Source of the DNA: JAPOVO01 sp026708165
GTDB taxonomy: Bacteria > Chloroflexota > UBA11872 > VXNJ01
Length of the DNA: 64,000 nt
NCBI GenBank assembly: GCA_965208775.1
Contig: OZ242360.1
Coordinates: 2,728,001-2,792,000, forward strand
Reading direction: 5' to 3'
The position numbers and the translations under genes are program-made. The notes beneath the pieces are model-generated. The model did not search any database, was not told the DNA's origin, and was given only the letters and a program-made list of their open reading frames with translations. Shown piece by piece: positions 6,822 through 16,108 of the stretch. Position 1 is the stretch's first letter. The number at the start of each line of letters is the position of its first letter.

Positions 6822-9800
6822 TTAGGACTCTTGGGGGCCTTCCTGACGAGATTCGAAGCTCGCATCCAAATCCAGGTAAAGCTGCAACAGTTGCTTCCGT
6901 ATTTCAGGCTGGGGATCTTTCCAAAGCCCCCGCTCCATAGCTTCCAGCAACCTTTCCACCATTTCCCTTAATGCCCAAGGATTGCTTGTCCGAAGGAACT
7001 TCTGCGTATCGGACTCGAGCACGTAGTTCTCAGTAACGTCCTGATACATCCAGTCATCGATGATTTCGGCTGTAGCGTCGTAACCGAACATATAGTCCAC
7101 CGTCGCAGCCAACTCGAACGCACCCTTGTAACCGTGGCGTTTCATCGACTGAATCCACTTCGGATTCACAACTCTGGTGCGAAATACCCTTCGGGCTTCG
7201 TGTCGGAGATCTCTGTTCGTGGCACGTGCAGGATCGGCGCTGTCGCCCATAAATTGGCGGGGCGCGCGCCCAGAAAGAGCGCGGATTGTTGCAATCATGC
7301 CGCCGTGAAATTGCATATAGTCGTCGCTATCGAAGATGTCGTGCTCGCGAGTGTCTTGGTTCTTGGCGGCGACCGCGATTTGCTCAAATCGTTGCTGGAA
7401 CTGTCTTCGTGCGGAGACGCCGTGATCCTGCCGCGTGTACGCGTATCCGCTCCAAGCGGTGTATACCTCCGCTAGATCTTTCACGCTGTCCCAATTTCGC
7501 TCGTCGAGAACCGCAAGAATGCCTGCACCGTAGGCACCAGGCTTGCTTCCGAAGATTCGATACAGACTCCGATTGCTCGCCTTGCACCTGGCGACAGTTT
7601 CCGTTTCGGCCTGACAATCCTCCGGGGGATCCTCCAGTCGCGTCAGGTCCTCCGACAGATGCTTGACAACGTAGTTGTCCTCAGGAGACTCATCCTGAGA
7701 GGCTGCTATTTCCACCGCCTCGTCAAGCAGGTTGATGAGATTGGGGAATGCGTCTCTGAAGAATCCGCTGATGCGGATGGTAACGTCGATGCGCGGACGG
7801 CCCAGCTCGGTCAGAGGTATAACCTCCAAGCTCAGAACTCGGCCGCTCTCCGGCTGCCACACGGGGCGGACACCCAGCAAACGAAGTATCTGAGCCACGT
7901 CGTCCCCGTGAGTGCGCATAGCCGAGGTCCCCCAGACGACCATGCCAACCATCTCTGGGTATCTGCCTTCTTCGTTTTGGAATTTCGCAAGAAGGGACTC
8001 GGCTAGTTGAGTTCCGGTCTCCCAGGCAACTTGAGAGGGAACGGTCTTGGGGTCGAGGGAATAGAAGTTGCGACCTGTAGGCAGTACATTTGCCATGCCG
8101 CGCGTTGGCGCACCGCTAGGTCCGGGCGGAATGAAGCCCCCTTCCAATCCCCGCAGCAAATTGCGAATCTCGTCCGGCGTCCGCATCAGGGCGGGATATA
8201 CGGTCTGCGCGACGTAGTCGAGCACCGACTTCGTTTGCGCGTCGGGCGCTCCCAGGACGCTGTCAACCGCATCTGCTGATTCTCGAGGTTGAAAGCCTCG
8301 TCCAAGAGCCTCGCGGTAGAGCTGCCGACATAACTGTTCTATCCGCTCCAGGACATCTCCGTTAGTACGGACCGGCGCTTCGATGTCCATTTGCTTGAGT
8401 ACGTCGGGGATCGTGCTGTTTGGGGGTGCTCCCAGATGAGCCGTCAGTTGGGAGTAGTCGAACCCCAAAGCGTCCGCTACCGAACGCCGCAGGCTCGGGA
8501 CACTTCCGATATCGAGGCGCGTCAGAGCGGAGAGCATTTCAACCAACTGATCGCCGCGGGGAGACTCTCCCAGTATGTGGAGGCCATCCTTTATTGGTGA
8601 ATCCTTGAGTTCACAGAGATAGTGATCGATGTCTTGCATGAATTCGTCAAAATCGTCGGGCGGATGCTCAACAGCGAGATCTCGGTGTAGTTCAGCCTGA
8701 TGCAAGATCTCCCATATCTTTGTTTCCAAGACAGGGAGCTTTCGGGGGTCAAGGGTCCGACACTGGTAGTGTTCATCCAGCAGTTGCTCGAGCCTGGCGA
8801 TGTCCCCGTAACTGTCGGCGCTCGTCATCGTGGGAATCAAGTGGTCCACGATCGCGGCGTGAGCACGGCGTTTCGCCTGCGTACCCTCGCCGGGATCGTT
8901 GATGATGAACGGGTAAAGGACGGGTACGTCGTCGAGAACCACGTCCGGCAAGCACGTCCGAGACAGACCGATTCCATTTCCCGGCAACCATTCGAGCGTG
9001 CCGTGTTTACCGATATGAATGATCGCGTCGGCTTGAAAGACGTCGCGAAGCCAGCGGTAGTAGGCCAGGTAGTGGTGTGTCGGCACCATGTCGGGACTGT
9101 GGTAGATCGCGCCGGGATTCTCTCCGAACCCGCGTGGCGGCTGCAGCCCGACAAAGATGCTGCCGAATTCTAAGCCGGCTATCGCCAGATTCCCGTTACT
9201 ACGGTAGACCTCCCCAGGAGGTTCGCCCCAAGCCTGAGTCAGCCTCCTCGCCACCTCCCGCGGTAAATCGGAAAACCAGCCAGTGTATTCCGAAGCGTTC
9301 ACGTGGCCTGCTGCAAGGCGGAGTTGTTTGTCAGTAAGGAACTCGCGGTCACTGCTACAGCGGTCGATGATGCGGTGGATTAGGTCGTCACCGTCATGAG
9401 GAATGTTGGTAACGGTGTAGCCCTGGTCTTTGAGGGCATGGAGCACGGCGACTACCGATGCCGGCGTATCCAGTCCCACGGCGTTTCCGATGCGTCCGTC
9501 TTTCGAAGGGGAATTGCCGAGAATAATGGCAATCTTTTTCTCCGAATTCGGCTTCCTTCCGAGGTTGGCCTGCCTGATCGCCAGACGGGCCGCCGCATCG
9601 ACGCGGTCAGGCCTCGGCAGATATCGCTGCAGCCGGCCGGAGAAGGTGGAGGAATCACTCAGAGAGGACTGTTCCTTGAACGAGATTGGCACAGAGATGA
9701 GTCGTCCATCGAACTCAGGCAAGGCGACGTTCATCGCTGTATCGATAGGTCCCAGGCCAACGGAACTGTTCAGCCAAGCTTCCTGCGTATCGACACTCAT

Positions 9801-10688
9801 GATCGCCTGGACTATTGGTATGTTCAGGTTCTCCAGATAGTCCGCGGACGAGCCTGAGGTGACGGCCCTACCGCGCGTGGTAGGTTGGCTCGCCGACATG
9901 CCCATGGTATTGATGATGCAATGGACCCTAGGCAGGCCATCCGGGCCAACCAACTGCTGTGTGAGGGGCCGACGGGCCTCTTCGTCGCCGTCGAGTCTAT
10001 GTCTAAGGCTGAAGGCGAACATGGGAAGCACGTTGGCCCCCATGCGCTCCAAGCTGCGGATGAGGCTGTCAATCGGGGCGAGATTTCCGCTCATCCAATG
10101 CGCTCGATAGAACAGAATGCCGACTGAAGGCCTGCCTGGTCGGAAATGCCGGCTGACGAAGGATTCCACATCAATCGATTCGCCGAAGTCGGGATGATAG
10201 ATCCCTTCCCAGGGAAGCGGAGTTGGCGCTTCGTAGCCGTGGGTAGTGCCGAAATACGTATCACTAAGACACAGGAACAAGCTTCGGAAGTTCTGAACGC
10301 CGCCCTGCATGAGATAGGCGAATACAGTCTTCACCTCGGCCGCCGACACTGTGCAGGCAGCGGCCAGGGCCTCGTCCCACTCTTGATGTCCGGGGCAGGC
10401 AATCAGCGGTACGCCGTTGATGCGGCAATATCGAGCCAACTCGTCGAACGTTTCCGGCATGGCTCGCCGACCTCCCAGCAGCCGCAGGACGATCACTTCA
10501 GACTCGTAGGCAAGAGCCATGATCTCGCGAGCAAGGTCGTCGCCACCCCGGATTGAGTCAATCGGCAGGGACCCCGGGTTGACAGCGGTTACGCGAGGCG
10601 AGTCTTGAGACATGCCGGATAGTGCCCGCTCAGCCGTGAGGATGTCCGTATCGGCAGTGGTTATGAAGAGGATGGATTTCTGACGCAT
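6822..10688 (-). CDS. cobN: Cobaltochelatase large subunit CobN
   Basis: The 1288-residue product has the normal length and character of CobN, the large subunit of the ATP-dependent chelatase that inserts cobalt into the corrin ring (hydrogenobyrinate a,c-diamide in the aerobic pathway). Recognisable CobN segments include GVQNFRSLFLCLSDTYFG, FYRAHWMSGNLAPIDSLIRS, the IHIGKHGTLEWLPGNGIG loop and VWGTSAMRTHGDDVAQILRL. It is cytoplasmic and needs an AAA/VWA partner, which the ChlI-ChlD fusion at 16109-18211 can supply. It lies 45 bases downstream of cbiE and is probably co-transcribed with it. BchH/ChlH is the main alternative in this superfamily. The cobalamin neighbours favour CobN. Confidence 0.93.
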   Translation of the reverse strand: MRQKSILFITTADTDILTAERALSGMSQDSPRVTAVNPGSLPIDSIRGGDDLAREIMALAYESEVIVLRLLGGRRAMPETFDELARYCRINGVPLIACPGHQEWDEALAAACTVSAAEVKTVFAYLMQGGVQNFRSLFLCLSDTYFGTTHGYEAPTPLPWEGIYHPDFGESIDVESFVSRHFRPGRPSVGILFYRAHWMSGNLAPIDSLIRSLERMGANVLPMFAFSLRHRLDGDEEARRPLTQQLVGPDGLPRVHCIINTMGMSASQPTTRGRAVTSGSSADYLENLNIPIVQAIMSVDTQEAWLNSSVGLGPIDTAMNVALPEFDGRLISVPISFKEQSSLSDSSTFSGRLQRYLPRPDRVDAAARLAIRQANLGRKPNSEKKIAIILGNSPSKDGRIGNAVGLDTPASVVAVLHALKDQGYTVTNIPHDGDDLIHRIIDRCSSDREFLTDKQLRLAAGHVNASEYTGWFSDLPREVARRLTQAWGEPPGEVYRSNGNLAIAGLEFGSIFVGLQPPRGFGENPGAIYHSPDMVPTHHYLAYYRWLRDVFQADAIIHIGKHGTLEWLPGNGIGLSRTCLPDVVLDDVPVLYPFIINDPGEGTQAKRRAHAAIVDHLIPTMTSADSYGDIARLEQLLDEHYQCRTLDPRKLPVLETKIWEILHQAELHRDLAVEHPPDDFDEFMQDIDHYLCELKDSPIKDGLHILGESPRGDQLVEMLSALTRLDIGSVPSLRRSVADALGFDYSQLTAHLGAPPNSTIPDVLKQMDIEAPVRTNGDVLERIEQLCRQLYREALGRGFQPRESADAVDSVLGAPDAQTKSVLDYVAQTVYPALMRTPDEIRNLLRGLEGGFIPPGPSGAPTRGMANVLPTGRNFYSLDPKTVPSQVAWETGTQLAESLLAKFQNEEGRYPEMVGMVVWGTSAMRTHGDDVAQILRLLGVRPVWQPESGRVLSLEVIPLTELGRPRIDVTIRISGFFRDAFPNLINLLDEAVEIAASQDESPEDNYVVKHLSEDLTRLEDPPEDCQAETETVARCKASNRSLYRIFGSKPGAYGAGILAVLDERNWDSVKDLAEVYTAWSGYAYTRQDHGVSARRQFQQRFEQIAVAAKNQDTREHDIFDSDDYMQFHGGMIATIRALSGRAPRQFMGDSADPARATNRDLRHEARRVFRTRVVNPKWIQSMKRHGYKGAFELAATVDYMFGYDATAEIIDDWMYQDVTENYVLESDTQKFLRTSNPWALREMVERLLEAMERGLWKDPQPEIRKQLLQLYLDLDASFESRQEGPQES

Positions 10689-10733
10689 TTTCAGATCTGA
10701 GGACCCCGGACAAACGTGGGGATACTGATCAAT

Positions 10734-11453
10734 CTAACAGCGGCGGAAGACCATGATAGATAAGTCGCTGAAATCCTCTTCAACCTCGCTGCAGTCCCTC
10801 AAAGAGCCAGTCCAGCATTGTTCGTCCGCCAGAGTAAGCCTCTGATAGACCGTAACCGGTACCTCATCGCGAATGCCCGAATCGAGCAGTGCGGTGGCGA
10901 TGGCTGCGGGCATAAGATCGTAGGGTCGAGGCAACAAGACGATGTGCCTACGTCTCTCCTTAAGGTAGTGAGCCAGCTCTTCAACGTCGCTCGTCGTATC
11001 GGACCTCTTGTGCAGGGTGACGAATACAGTGTCCTCCAGTGAGATTTCAGCACGAGACAACGCCACTTGAATCGAACTGACGCCGTTGATCAGCTCTACG
11101 TTATGAGCGCGTCGACGCACCCTGGCCAACAACTCTGACGCCGATACTGTGAGGTCTCCCCAGCAGCAAACTACACAATTCCTGCCTCGCTGGGACTGCC
11201 CTTCCGCGTATTGAAGGACTTCCTCCTGATCTCGGTACGTCATGGGGCGTACTTCGGTATTGTCAAGCCACGGCCGGACGACGTTCAGGACGGTCTGGAA
11301 ACCGATCACCAAGTCGGCCTTGAGCAATGCATCACGTCCTTGCAGCGTCAGCATGTCGGGGTTGCCGGGTCCCACGGCGACTACTGTTATCAGGTCGCTG
11401 CGGTTGTCGCCGAGATCAAGACTTGAGCCTGGGTTAGCCAATGTTGGTGTCAC
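10734..11453 (-). CDS. cbiE: Cobalt-precorrin-7 (C5)-methyltransferase CbiE
   Basis: The 239-residue product has the tetrapyrrole methylase fold. The N-terminal SAM/substrate loop VVAVGPGNPDMLTLQG is followed by ALLKADLVIGFQTVLNVV, the central CCWGDLTVSASELLAR and the GVSSIQVALSRAEIS segment. It methylates C5 of the corrin precursor. The partner CbiT (C15 methylation and decarboxylation) is neither fused nor adjacent here. It is the first gene of a two-gene operon with cobN. Its 5' region faces the riboswitch-controlled btu operon across 450 bases. No riboswitch was seen on this strand. Confidence 0.85.
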   Translation of the reverse strand: MTPTLANPGSSLDLGDNRSDLITVVAVGPGNPDMLTLQGRDALLKADLVIGFQTVLNVVRPWLDNTEVRPMTYRDQEEVLQYAEGQSQRGRNCVVCCWGDLTVSASELLARVRRRAHNVELINGVSSIQVALSRAEISLEDTVFVTLHKRSDTTSDVEELAHYLKERRRHIVLLPRPYDLMPAAIATALLDSGIRDEVPVTVYQRLTLADEQCWTGSLRDCSEVEEDFSDLSIMVFRRC

Positions 11454-11853
11454 TCTCCAATCGATTAGTTGGGACTGCAGCTTCTCCTGAGCGTCGAGAG
11501 ACTTGCGTCAATCGCCTCGCACTTCAGACAGTCCTAGCGTGCCCAATGGGACTGGATGAGGAACGAAACCATCGATGTAGAGTACTCGACTGGCAAAGGT
11601 AGTCCGACTGGTTCATTCGGATGCTGGAACCGTGGATTACGCCCTCTCGGTTGTCGATCGAGGACTCCCGGCGACAGTAATCGGAACAATCCCGGTGAAG
11701 CGTGATTTCGACAATATCAATTCTGGTACCACCAGCCTGGACACTACCAACTAGCCCGGCTCGTGACACTCTAACGACCTCGACGGCTGGCTGGAGTTAT
11801 TGGGGCAGACTGATCGGTCCGGCGCGTATTGGATTGTCAATGGGTCTGTGATC
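11454..11853. other. 400-base divergent intergenic region before the riboswitch promoter
   Basis: It separates cbiE (leftwards) from the riboswitch-controlled operon (rightwards). It must hold the promoter of cbiE-cobN, but no clear -35/-10 pair stands out on the minus strand. No gene is supported. Confidence 0.4.
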
Positions 11854-11882
11854 TTGACAGGCGCTCAACCCACTGTTAGGTT
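11854..11882 (+). promoter_or_regulatory. Sigma-70-like promoter of the riboswitch-controlled btu/cob operon
   Basis: A perfect TTGACA (11854) and a weaker TAGGTT (11877) are separated by 17 bases. Transcription would begin at about 11889, just before the riboswitch P1 stem at 11905. Confidence 0.55.
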
Positions 11883-11904
11883 CCGTCGACCATTTTTAGG
11901 CAAG

Positions 11905-12071
11905 CCAGCCCGGTGCGCTCGATAAGCGTGCGCGAATTTGGGAAAGCGGTGAGAATCCGCTGCGGAGGCGCCACTGTAACCGGTTAGCCGCCCGCTAATG
12001 CCACTGTCCTTGATGGATGGGAAGGCGCGGGAATGGCCATGATCCGGAAGCCAGGAGACCTGCCGGGCTGG
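11905..12071 (+). promoter_or_regulatory. Cobalamin (adenosylcobalamin-type) riboswitch
   Basis: A perfect 9-base P1 stem, CCAGCCCGG (11905-11913) with CCGGGCTGG (12063-12071), encloses the aptamer. Inside are the conserved core GGGAAAGCGGTGAGAATCCG, then GCCACTGTAACCGG and finally the B12 box GAAGCCAGGAGACCTGCC. A stem-loop terminator follows about 80 bases later. Binding of cobalamin should promote termination and shut off the downstream importer, adenosyltransferase and chelatase genes. The order of core elements makes this assignment very secure. Confidence 0.95.
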
Positions 12072-12152
12072 ACTGAGCGGTCGCTCCTCGTCCAGGGAGT
12101 GCTCAGGTTCCAGAGGTTGCCTGTCGAGGGCGACTGACGGATCATCGGAGTG

Positions 12153-12186
12153 ATCCCTGCTGTACGAAAGCGGCAGGGATTTTTCT
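12153..12186 (+). terminator. Intrinsic terminator of the cobalamin riboswitch
   Basis: ATCCCTGC (12153-12160) pairs with GCAGGGAT (12173-12180) around a 12-base loop and is followed by TTTTCTGTT. It lies directly before the first gene, so it is the expression platform. Confidence 0.85.
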
Positions 12187-12256
12187 GTTGAACAGAGTAA
12201 ATTCCGGGGCACCGGACCTGTGCTCCGATGAAAACAGGCCTGGAACCGGCGAACCG

Positions 12257-13351
12257 ATGGCACACCTGTATGGCGGTGCCGCAAGCGATGCCGGGACGCC
12301 GTGGATATCCCCTGTCCTACTGAGACTAATCGGCGGTGCAGTGCCTTTGGCGACTGCCGGTTTTGCCTTAGTTGTAATTGCAGCCGCGGTTGGGCCCTAC
12401 TCCATTCCTACGTCGCAGACGTTCGATATCGTGCTGGAGCAGGTAGGACTAGGGCAGTCTTCAGCCTCTGAAACAGAAGTGGCGATTGTCGCGACAGTCA
12501 GGCTGCCGCGCATCGCTCTAGCGCTTGTAGTCGGAGCGGCCCTCGGTGTGGCTGGGGCAGTGATGCAGGGGCTGTTCAGGAATCCGATGGCGGATCCCGG
12601 CATCATCGGCGTGTCTACTGGAGGGGCGTTAGGCGCCGTAATCGCGATCGCTCTAGGAGCGCAGGCGCTCTTTTCCCTGGCGTTACCCGCCATGTCCTTT
12701 GCCGGCGCCACCGCTGCGCTGACGCTCGTTTACGCAGTGGCGTCGGTGAGAGGGCGGTTTTCCATGGCCGTGCTGCTTCTGGCCGGCGTCGCGGTGAGTG
12801 CGTGCCTTGCCGCCGTCATCTCGGTGATCGTGTTGTTTACCGAGAACCTCGAGGCGCAACGCGAAATGCTGTTCTGGTTGGCCGGTGGGCTCGATGCCTC
12901 GCGATGGAGTGATGTGCGTATTTCGCTACCGTTCGTTCTGTTTGGAGCGGCGGTAGCAGTGGTGTTTTCTCGCGATTTGAATCTCCTGATGGTCAGTGAG
13001 GAGGAAGCGCATGCCCTGGGCGTGCGGGTCGGCGTGACCAGAAACACGCTACTGGTGGCTGCTTCCCTCATCACCGGCACGGCCGTCGCGTTTTCGGGCA
13101 CCATTGCGTTTGTCGGTCTCGTAGTGCCACACACGCTGCGCCTAGTGGCGGGGGCCGATCACCGAGTGCTGATTCCACTGAGCGCGCTTGGCGGTGGTGT
13201 GTTCCTGTTGGCAGCTGACACCTTGGCCAGACTGGTCATATCGCCCGCCGAGGTCAGCGTAGGCATCATCACCGCCCTTGTGGGCGCGCCGTTTTTCCTG
13301 ATGCTCTTAATTCGAAACAAAGCCCGCGTCAGTTACGTAACAGGATATTGA
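12257..13351 (+). CDS. btuC: ABC transporter permease, FecCD/BtuC type (corrinoid importer)
   Basis: The 364-residue form (ATG 12257) is a polytopic membrane protein of the FecCD family with about ten helices. The hallmark GAVMQGLFRNPMADPGIIGV is present, as are GLVVPHTLRLVAGADHRVLI and the C-terminal GIITALVGAPFFLMLLIR. It imports vitamin B12 or a related corrinoid across the inner membrane together with the next two genes. The control by a cobalamin riboswitch, rather than the family alone, points to B12 and not iron-siderophore. A TTG at 12188 in the same frame, right behind the riboswitch terminator, is an alternative start that would add 23 residues. Confidence 0.88.
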   Translation: MAHLYGGAASDAGTPWISPVLLRLIGGAVPLATAGFALVVIAAAVGPYSIPTSQTFDIVLEQVGLGQSSASETEVAIVATVRLPRIALALVVGAALGVAGAVMQGLFRNPMADPGIIGVSTGGALGAVIAIALGAQALFSLALPAMSFAGATAALTLVYAVASVRGRFSMAVLLLAGVAVSACLAAVISVIVLFTENLEAQREMLFWLAGGLDASRWSDVRISLPFVLFGAAVAVVFSRDLNLLMVSEEEAHALGVRVGVTRNTLLVAASLITGTAVAFSGTIAFVGLVVPHTLRLVAGADHRVLIPLSALGGGVFLLAADTLARLVISPAEVSVGIITALVGAPFFLMLLIRNKARVSYVTGY

Positions 13352-13358
13352 CTTAAAC

Positions 13359-14564
13359 ATGAAAAACTACCGCGACATAGCCAATATTGTCAGTTGTCGA
13401 TATCGTCGGCATATAGCTCCAATTCTCACCATGATCGCCATAGCAGCGTTGAGCTTTTGTGGTCCCGGAGACGCTACAACCAATACTCCGGCGTCCCCGC
13501 CCTCACCGACTGCGAAGGCTGGAGCGACAACGCCCAGCCCTGCCGCTACCGTCCCGCCGGCGCCCACAGTCACACCGCGGTCGTTGGTCGCGCGCAAGTC
13601 CGAGGCGCAAACAACTCCCGCCGCGGCGCCCTCCTATCCTGACGTTCCAGGGATTGTGGACGTGTCTAATCGGGGCTGGCCGCGCGAAATCGAAACGTCC
13701 GAAGGGCTGATCCGGTTAGAGGCCCCGCCTCAACGGATCCTTACATATTCCTTGGGCCATGATGAGATAGTTCTTTCACTGGTAGGCAACGAACGAATCG
13801 CCGCAGTTGGGAAGTTCACCGGTGACGAGAGTTACTCGAATGTCGCCGACTGGGTGGACGATATTCCCGTTTACGAGAAGGGGGCGGAGAACGTACTGGC
13901 CCAGAAGCCGGACGTGTTCATCGCCTCCAAATTCACGGACGCTGACATAGTTGAGCTAGTAAAAGAGGCTGGTATTCCGGTGGTACGCCCATCGCTGGAA
14001 AACTCATCCCAAGGGAATATTCCCAACATCCTACTTCTTGGATATTTGCTGGGAGTTGAAGACCGTGCTTTAGAACTCGTGGCTGAGATTGAAGCTCGGC
14101 TGAAAAGAATTACCGATCGGGTCCCACCGGTCGACGATGACGCAAGGCCGACCGTGATTTCCATCACTCGCTACTCCGAAAAAATCTATGTCCCCGGACT
14201 AGACACGACTGTGGACGGCATAATCGAGACCGCCGGGGGCACGAACGCGGCGGCTCGAGACGGTCTGGAAGGGATTCAGAAGGTGAGTCTTGAGTCGGTT
14301 GCCGCCATGAACCCGGATGTGATCCTGATAACTCAGACTGGCGAGTCCGGGGGGGATGCGCTGAGAACCCTCCTGTTGGAGCATCCGGCGCTTGTCGCTG
14401 TACCAGCCGTCGTCAACGACGAAATACATATCGTCGGGTCCAAGCTCTTCATCACACTCTCGCACTGGAATGTGCGGGGCATCGAGCAAACAGCACTGGT
14501 GCTGTTCCCGGATCGTTTCGCAGGCGTCGAGTTTTCGGACTTCGAGCCGTACTTAGCAGAGTGA
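13359..14564 (+). CDS. btuF: Corrinoid/siderophore ABC transporter substrate-binding lipoprotein (BtuF-like)
   Basis: A hydrophobic signal segment at about residues 20-33 ends in the lipobox LSFC, with Cys34 as the lipidation site. A Pro/Thr/Ala-rich linker runs to about residue 90. The rest is a class III periplasmic-binding domain (TroA/BtuF superfamily): PPQRILTYSLGHDEIVLSLV, KPDVFIASKFTDADIVELVK and AAMNPDVILITQTGESGGD. The gene starts 7 bases after the permease stop. The protein would capture the corrinoid outside the membrane and pass it to the permease. The long linker suggests a surface-tethered lipoprotein. Confidence 0.85.
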   Translation: MKNYRDIANIVSCRYRRHIAPILTMIAIAALSFCGPGDATTNTPASPPSPTAKAGATTPSPAATVPPAPTVTPRSLVARKSEAQTTPAAAPSYPDVPGIVDVSNRGWPREIETSEGLIRLEAPPQRILTYSLGHDEIVLSLVGNERIAAVGKFTGDESYSNVADWVDDIPVYEKGAENVLAQKPDVFIASKFTDADIVELVKEAGIPVVRPSLENSSQGNIPNILLLGYLLGVEDRALELVAEIEARLKRITDRVPPVDDDARPTVISITRYSEKIYVPGLDTTVDGIIETAGGTNAAARDGLEGIQKVSLESVAAMNPDVILITQTGESGGDALRTLLLEHPALVAVPAVVNDEIHIVGSKLFITLSHWNVRGIEQTALVLFPDRFAGVEFSDFEPYLAE

Positions 14565-14568
14565 GTCA

Positions 14569-15369
14569 ATGAATCAATCCGTTAGCTACGAGGTGCTGAC
14601 CGCGACAGGCGTCTGCGTGAGCCTGAGCCGCGTGCCCGTACTCGAAGGCATCTCGTTCGAAACTCGGCCTGGCGAAGTCACCGGCCTCATTGGACCGAAC
14701 GGTTCGGGTAAGACCACACTCCTGCGCGTATTGGCCGGCCTGCTTCGCCCGGATCGCGGTACAGTCAGCCTCGGGGAGACGAACCTCAAGGACCTCAGCG
14801 CCAGCGAACGGGCAAGGCGAATTGCCTATATGCCTCAACATGACGCCGCTCGCCCGTTTACCGCTTTGGAAACGGTGCTGATGGGCCGCTACACCCACCT
14901 AAGTCGGTTCGAACTGGAAGGGAGGCGTGATCGCAGGATTGCCCGTGAAGCTATGATCCGAACCGACTCAGCCCGATTCGAGGGACGTCAATTGGACCGC
15001 CTGTCGGGAGGCGAAAGACAGCGCGTGATTCTCGCCCGAGCCATAGCCCAACAAGCGAGCATAATCCTGCTTGACGAGCCATCATCGAGCCTGGACCTCA
15101 GGCATCGGTTATCGATTATGGAGACGCTGAGGTCGGAGGCGGCTGACCGTTTTGTCGCGATCGTAGTAGCCCTGCACGACATCTCTCTCGCAGCCCGCTA
15201 CTGTGACCGGCTAGCGCTACTGTCGGCCGGCTCGATAGTGGCGGAAGGCGCCCCGGATTTCGTGCTCACACCCGGTAACCTGCGGGGTGTCTTCGGAGTA
15301 GAGACTCAGGTGCAGATGGATCCGGCAACCGGTTGCCCCCAGGTTTGGCTTATCGGAACGACAATGTAG
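14569..15369 (+). CDS. btuD: ABC transporter ATP-binding protein (BtuD/FecE type)
   Basis: All ATPase motifs are visible in the 266-residue product: Walker A GPNGSGKTT at about residue 42, the Q-loop region YMPQHDAARPFTALETVLMG, signature LSGGERQRV at about 146, Walker B IILLDEPSS and the H-loop VVALHDISLAARYCD. It powers the importer formed by the two preceding genes and starts 4 bases after the binding-protein stop, so the three are translated from one mRNA. Slightly shortened spacing between Q-loop and signature was noted but all motifs are intact. Confidence 0.9.
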   Translation: MNQSVSYEVLTATGVCVSLSRVPVLEGISFETRPGEVTGLIGPNGSGKTTLLRVLAGLLRPDRGTVSLGETNLKDLSASERARRIAYMPQHDAARPFTALETVLMGRYTHLSRFELEGRRDRRIAREAMIRTDSARFEGRQLDRLSGGERQRVILARAIAQQASIILLDEPSSSLDLRHRLSIMETLRSEAADRFVAIVVALHDISLAARYCDRLALLSAGSIVAEGAPDFVLTPGNLRGVFGVETQVQMDPATGCPQVWLIGTTM

Positions 15370-15405
15370 CTCAAAGAGCATGCTCACACCGATATGGAGG
15401 AGGAC

Positions 15406-15972
15406 ATGACCAGCGATACCGGAACACACCGTCCCGTCAGGAAGCCGCGTGTGAAAAAGGGCCTCATCGTGGTCAACACCGGCGAAGGAAAGGGTAAGAC
15501 TACCGCTGCTCTCGGAGTCCTATTTCGAGCTTGGGGACGGAACATGCGGGTGGAGGTCTTTCAGTTCATAAAGCACACTGGCTCACAATTCGGCGAAAGC
15601 CGCGCCGCAGCGAAACTGAATATCCCTTGGAGCGCCCTCGGCGACGGCTTTACATGGCTTAGTAAGGACATGAGTGCAACCGAGGAATTGGCGCGCCGAC
15701 AGTGGGAGAACTGCCAGCGGGCCATTATGTCCGGGAATCACGATGTAATCGTCCTCGACGAATTTACATACCCGATGCACTACGGCTGGATACCCGTGCA
15801 CGACGTCGTCGACTTTCTGAAGCAGAAACCGGAAATGCTACACGTCATCATCACCGGTCGGTATGCCCCCGAGGAACTGATCGAACTGGCAGATCTGGTT
15901 ACAGAGATGAAGTTGATCAAACATCCATATCGCGAGCAAGGGATTCGCGCCCAACCCGGCTTGGAATTCTGA
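15406..15972 (+). CDS. cobO: Cob(I)yrinic acid a,c-diamide adenosyltransferase (CobO/BtuR type)
   Basis: Start chosen at ATG 15406, directly after GGAGGAGGAC. The 188-residue product carries the P-loop VVNTGEGKGKTTAALGV, the segment VEVFQFIKHTG and the Walker B-like VIVLDEFTYPMHYGWIP, and ends in EMKLIKHPYREQGIRAQPGL. It transfers the 5'-deoxyadenosyl group from ATP to cobalt(I) corrinoids, making the active coenzyme form. The position after the btu genes fits adenosylation of imported or newly made corrinoid, under the same riboswitch. Confidence 0.92.
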   Translation: MTSDTGTHRPVRKPRVKKGLIVVNTGEGKGKTTAALGVLFRAWGRNMRVEVFQFIKHTGSQFGESRAAAKLNIPWSALGDGFTWLSKDMSATEELARRQWENCQRAIMSGNHDVIVLDEFTYPMHYGWIPVHDVVDFLKQKPEMLHVIITGRYAPEELIELADLVTEMKLIKHPYREQGIRAQPGLEF

Positions 15973-16108
15973 CGGAGTGATGGTTCACCGTTGCTGCTGG
16001 CTTGGTCCACTAGGGACTTGTGGCCGCAGGCGTCGTTGCATGCCGTCGAGTCGTCTGAGTTGAAATTCAGCAGGCGTCCCACGGCTGCCTTCCGCACCTT
16101 CTCTTTCT

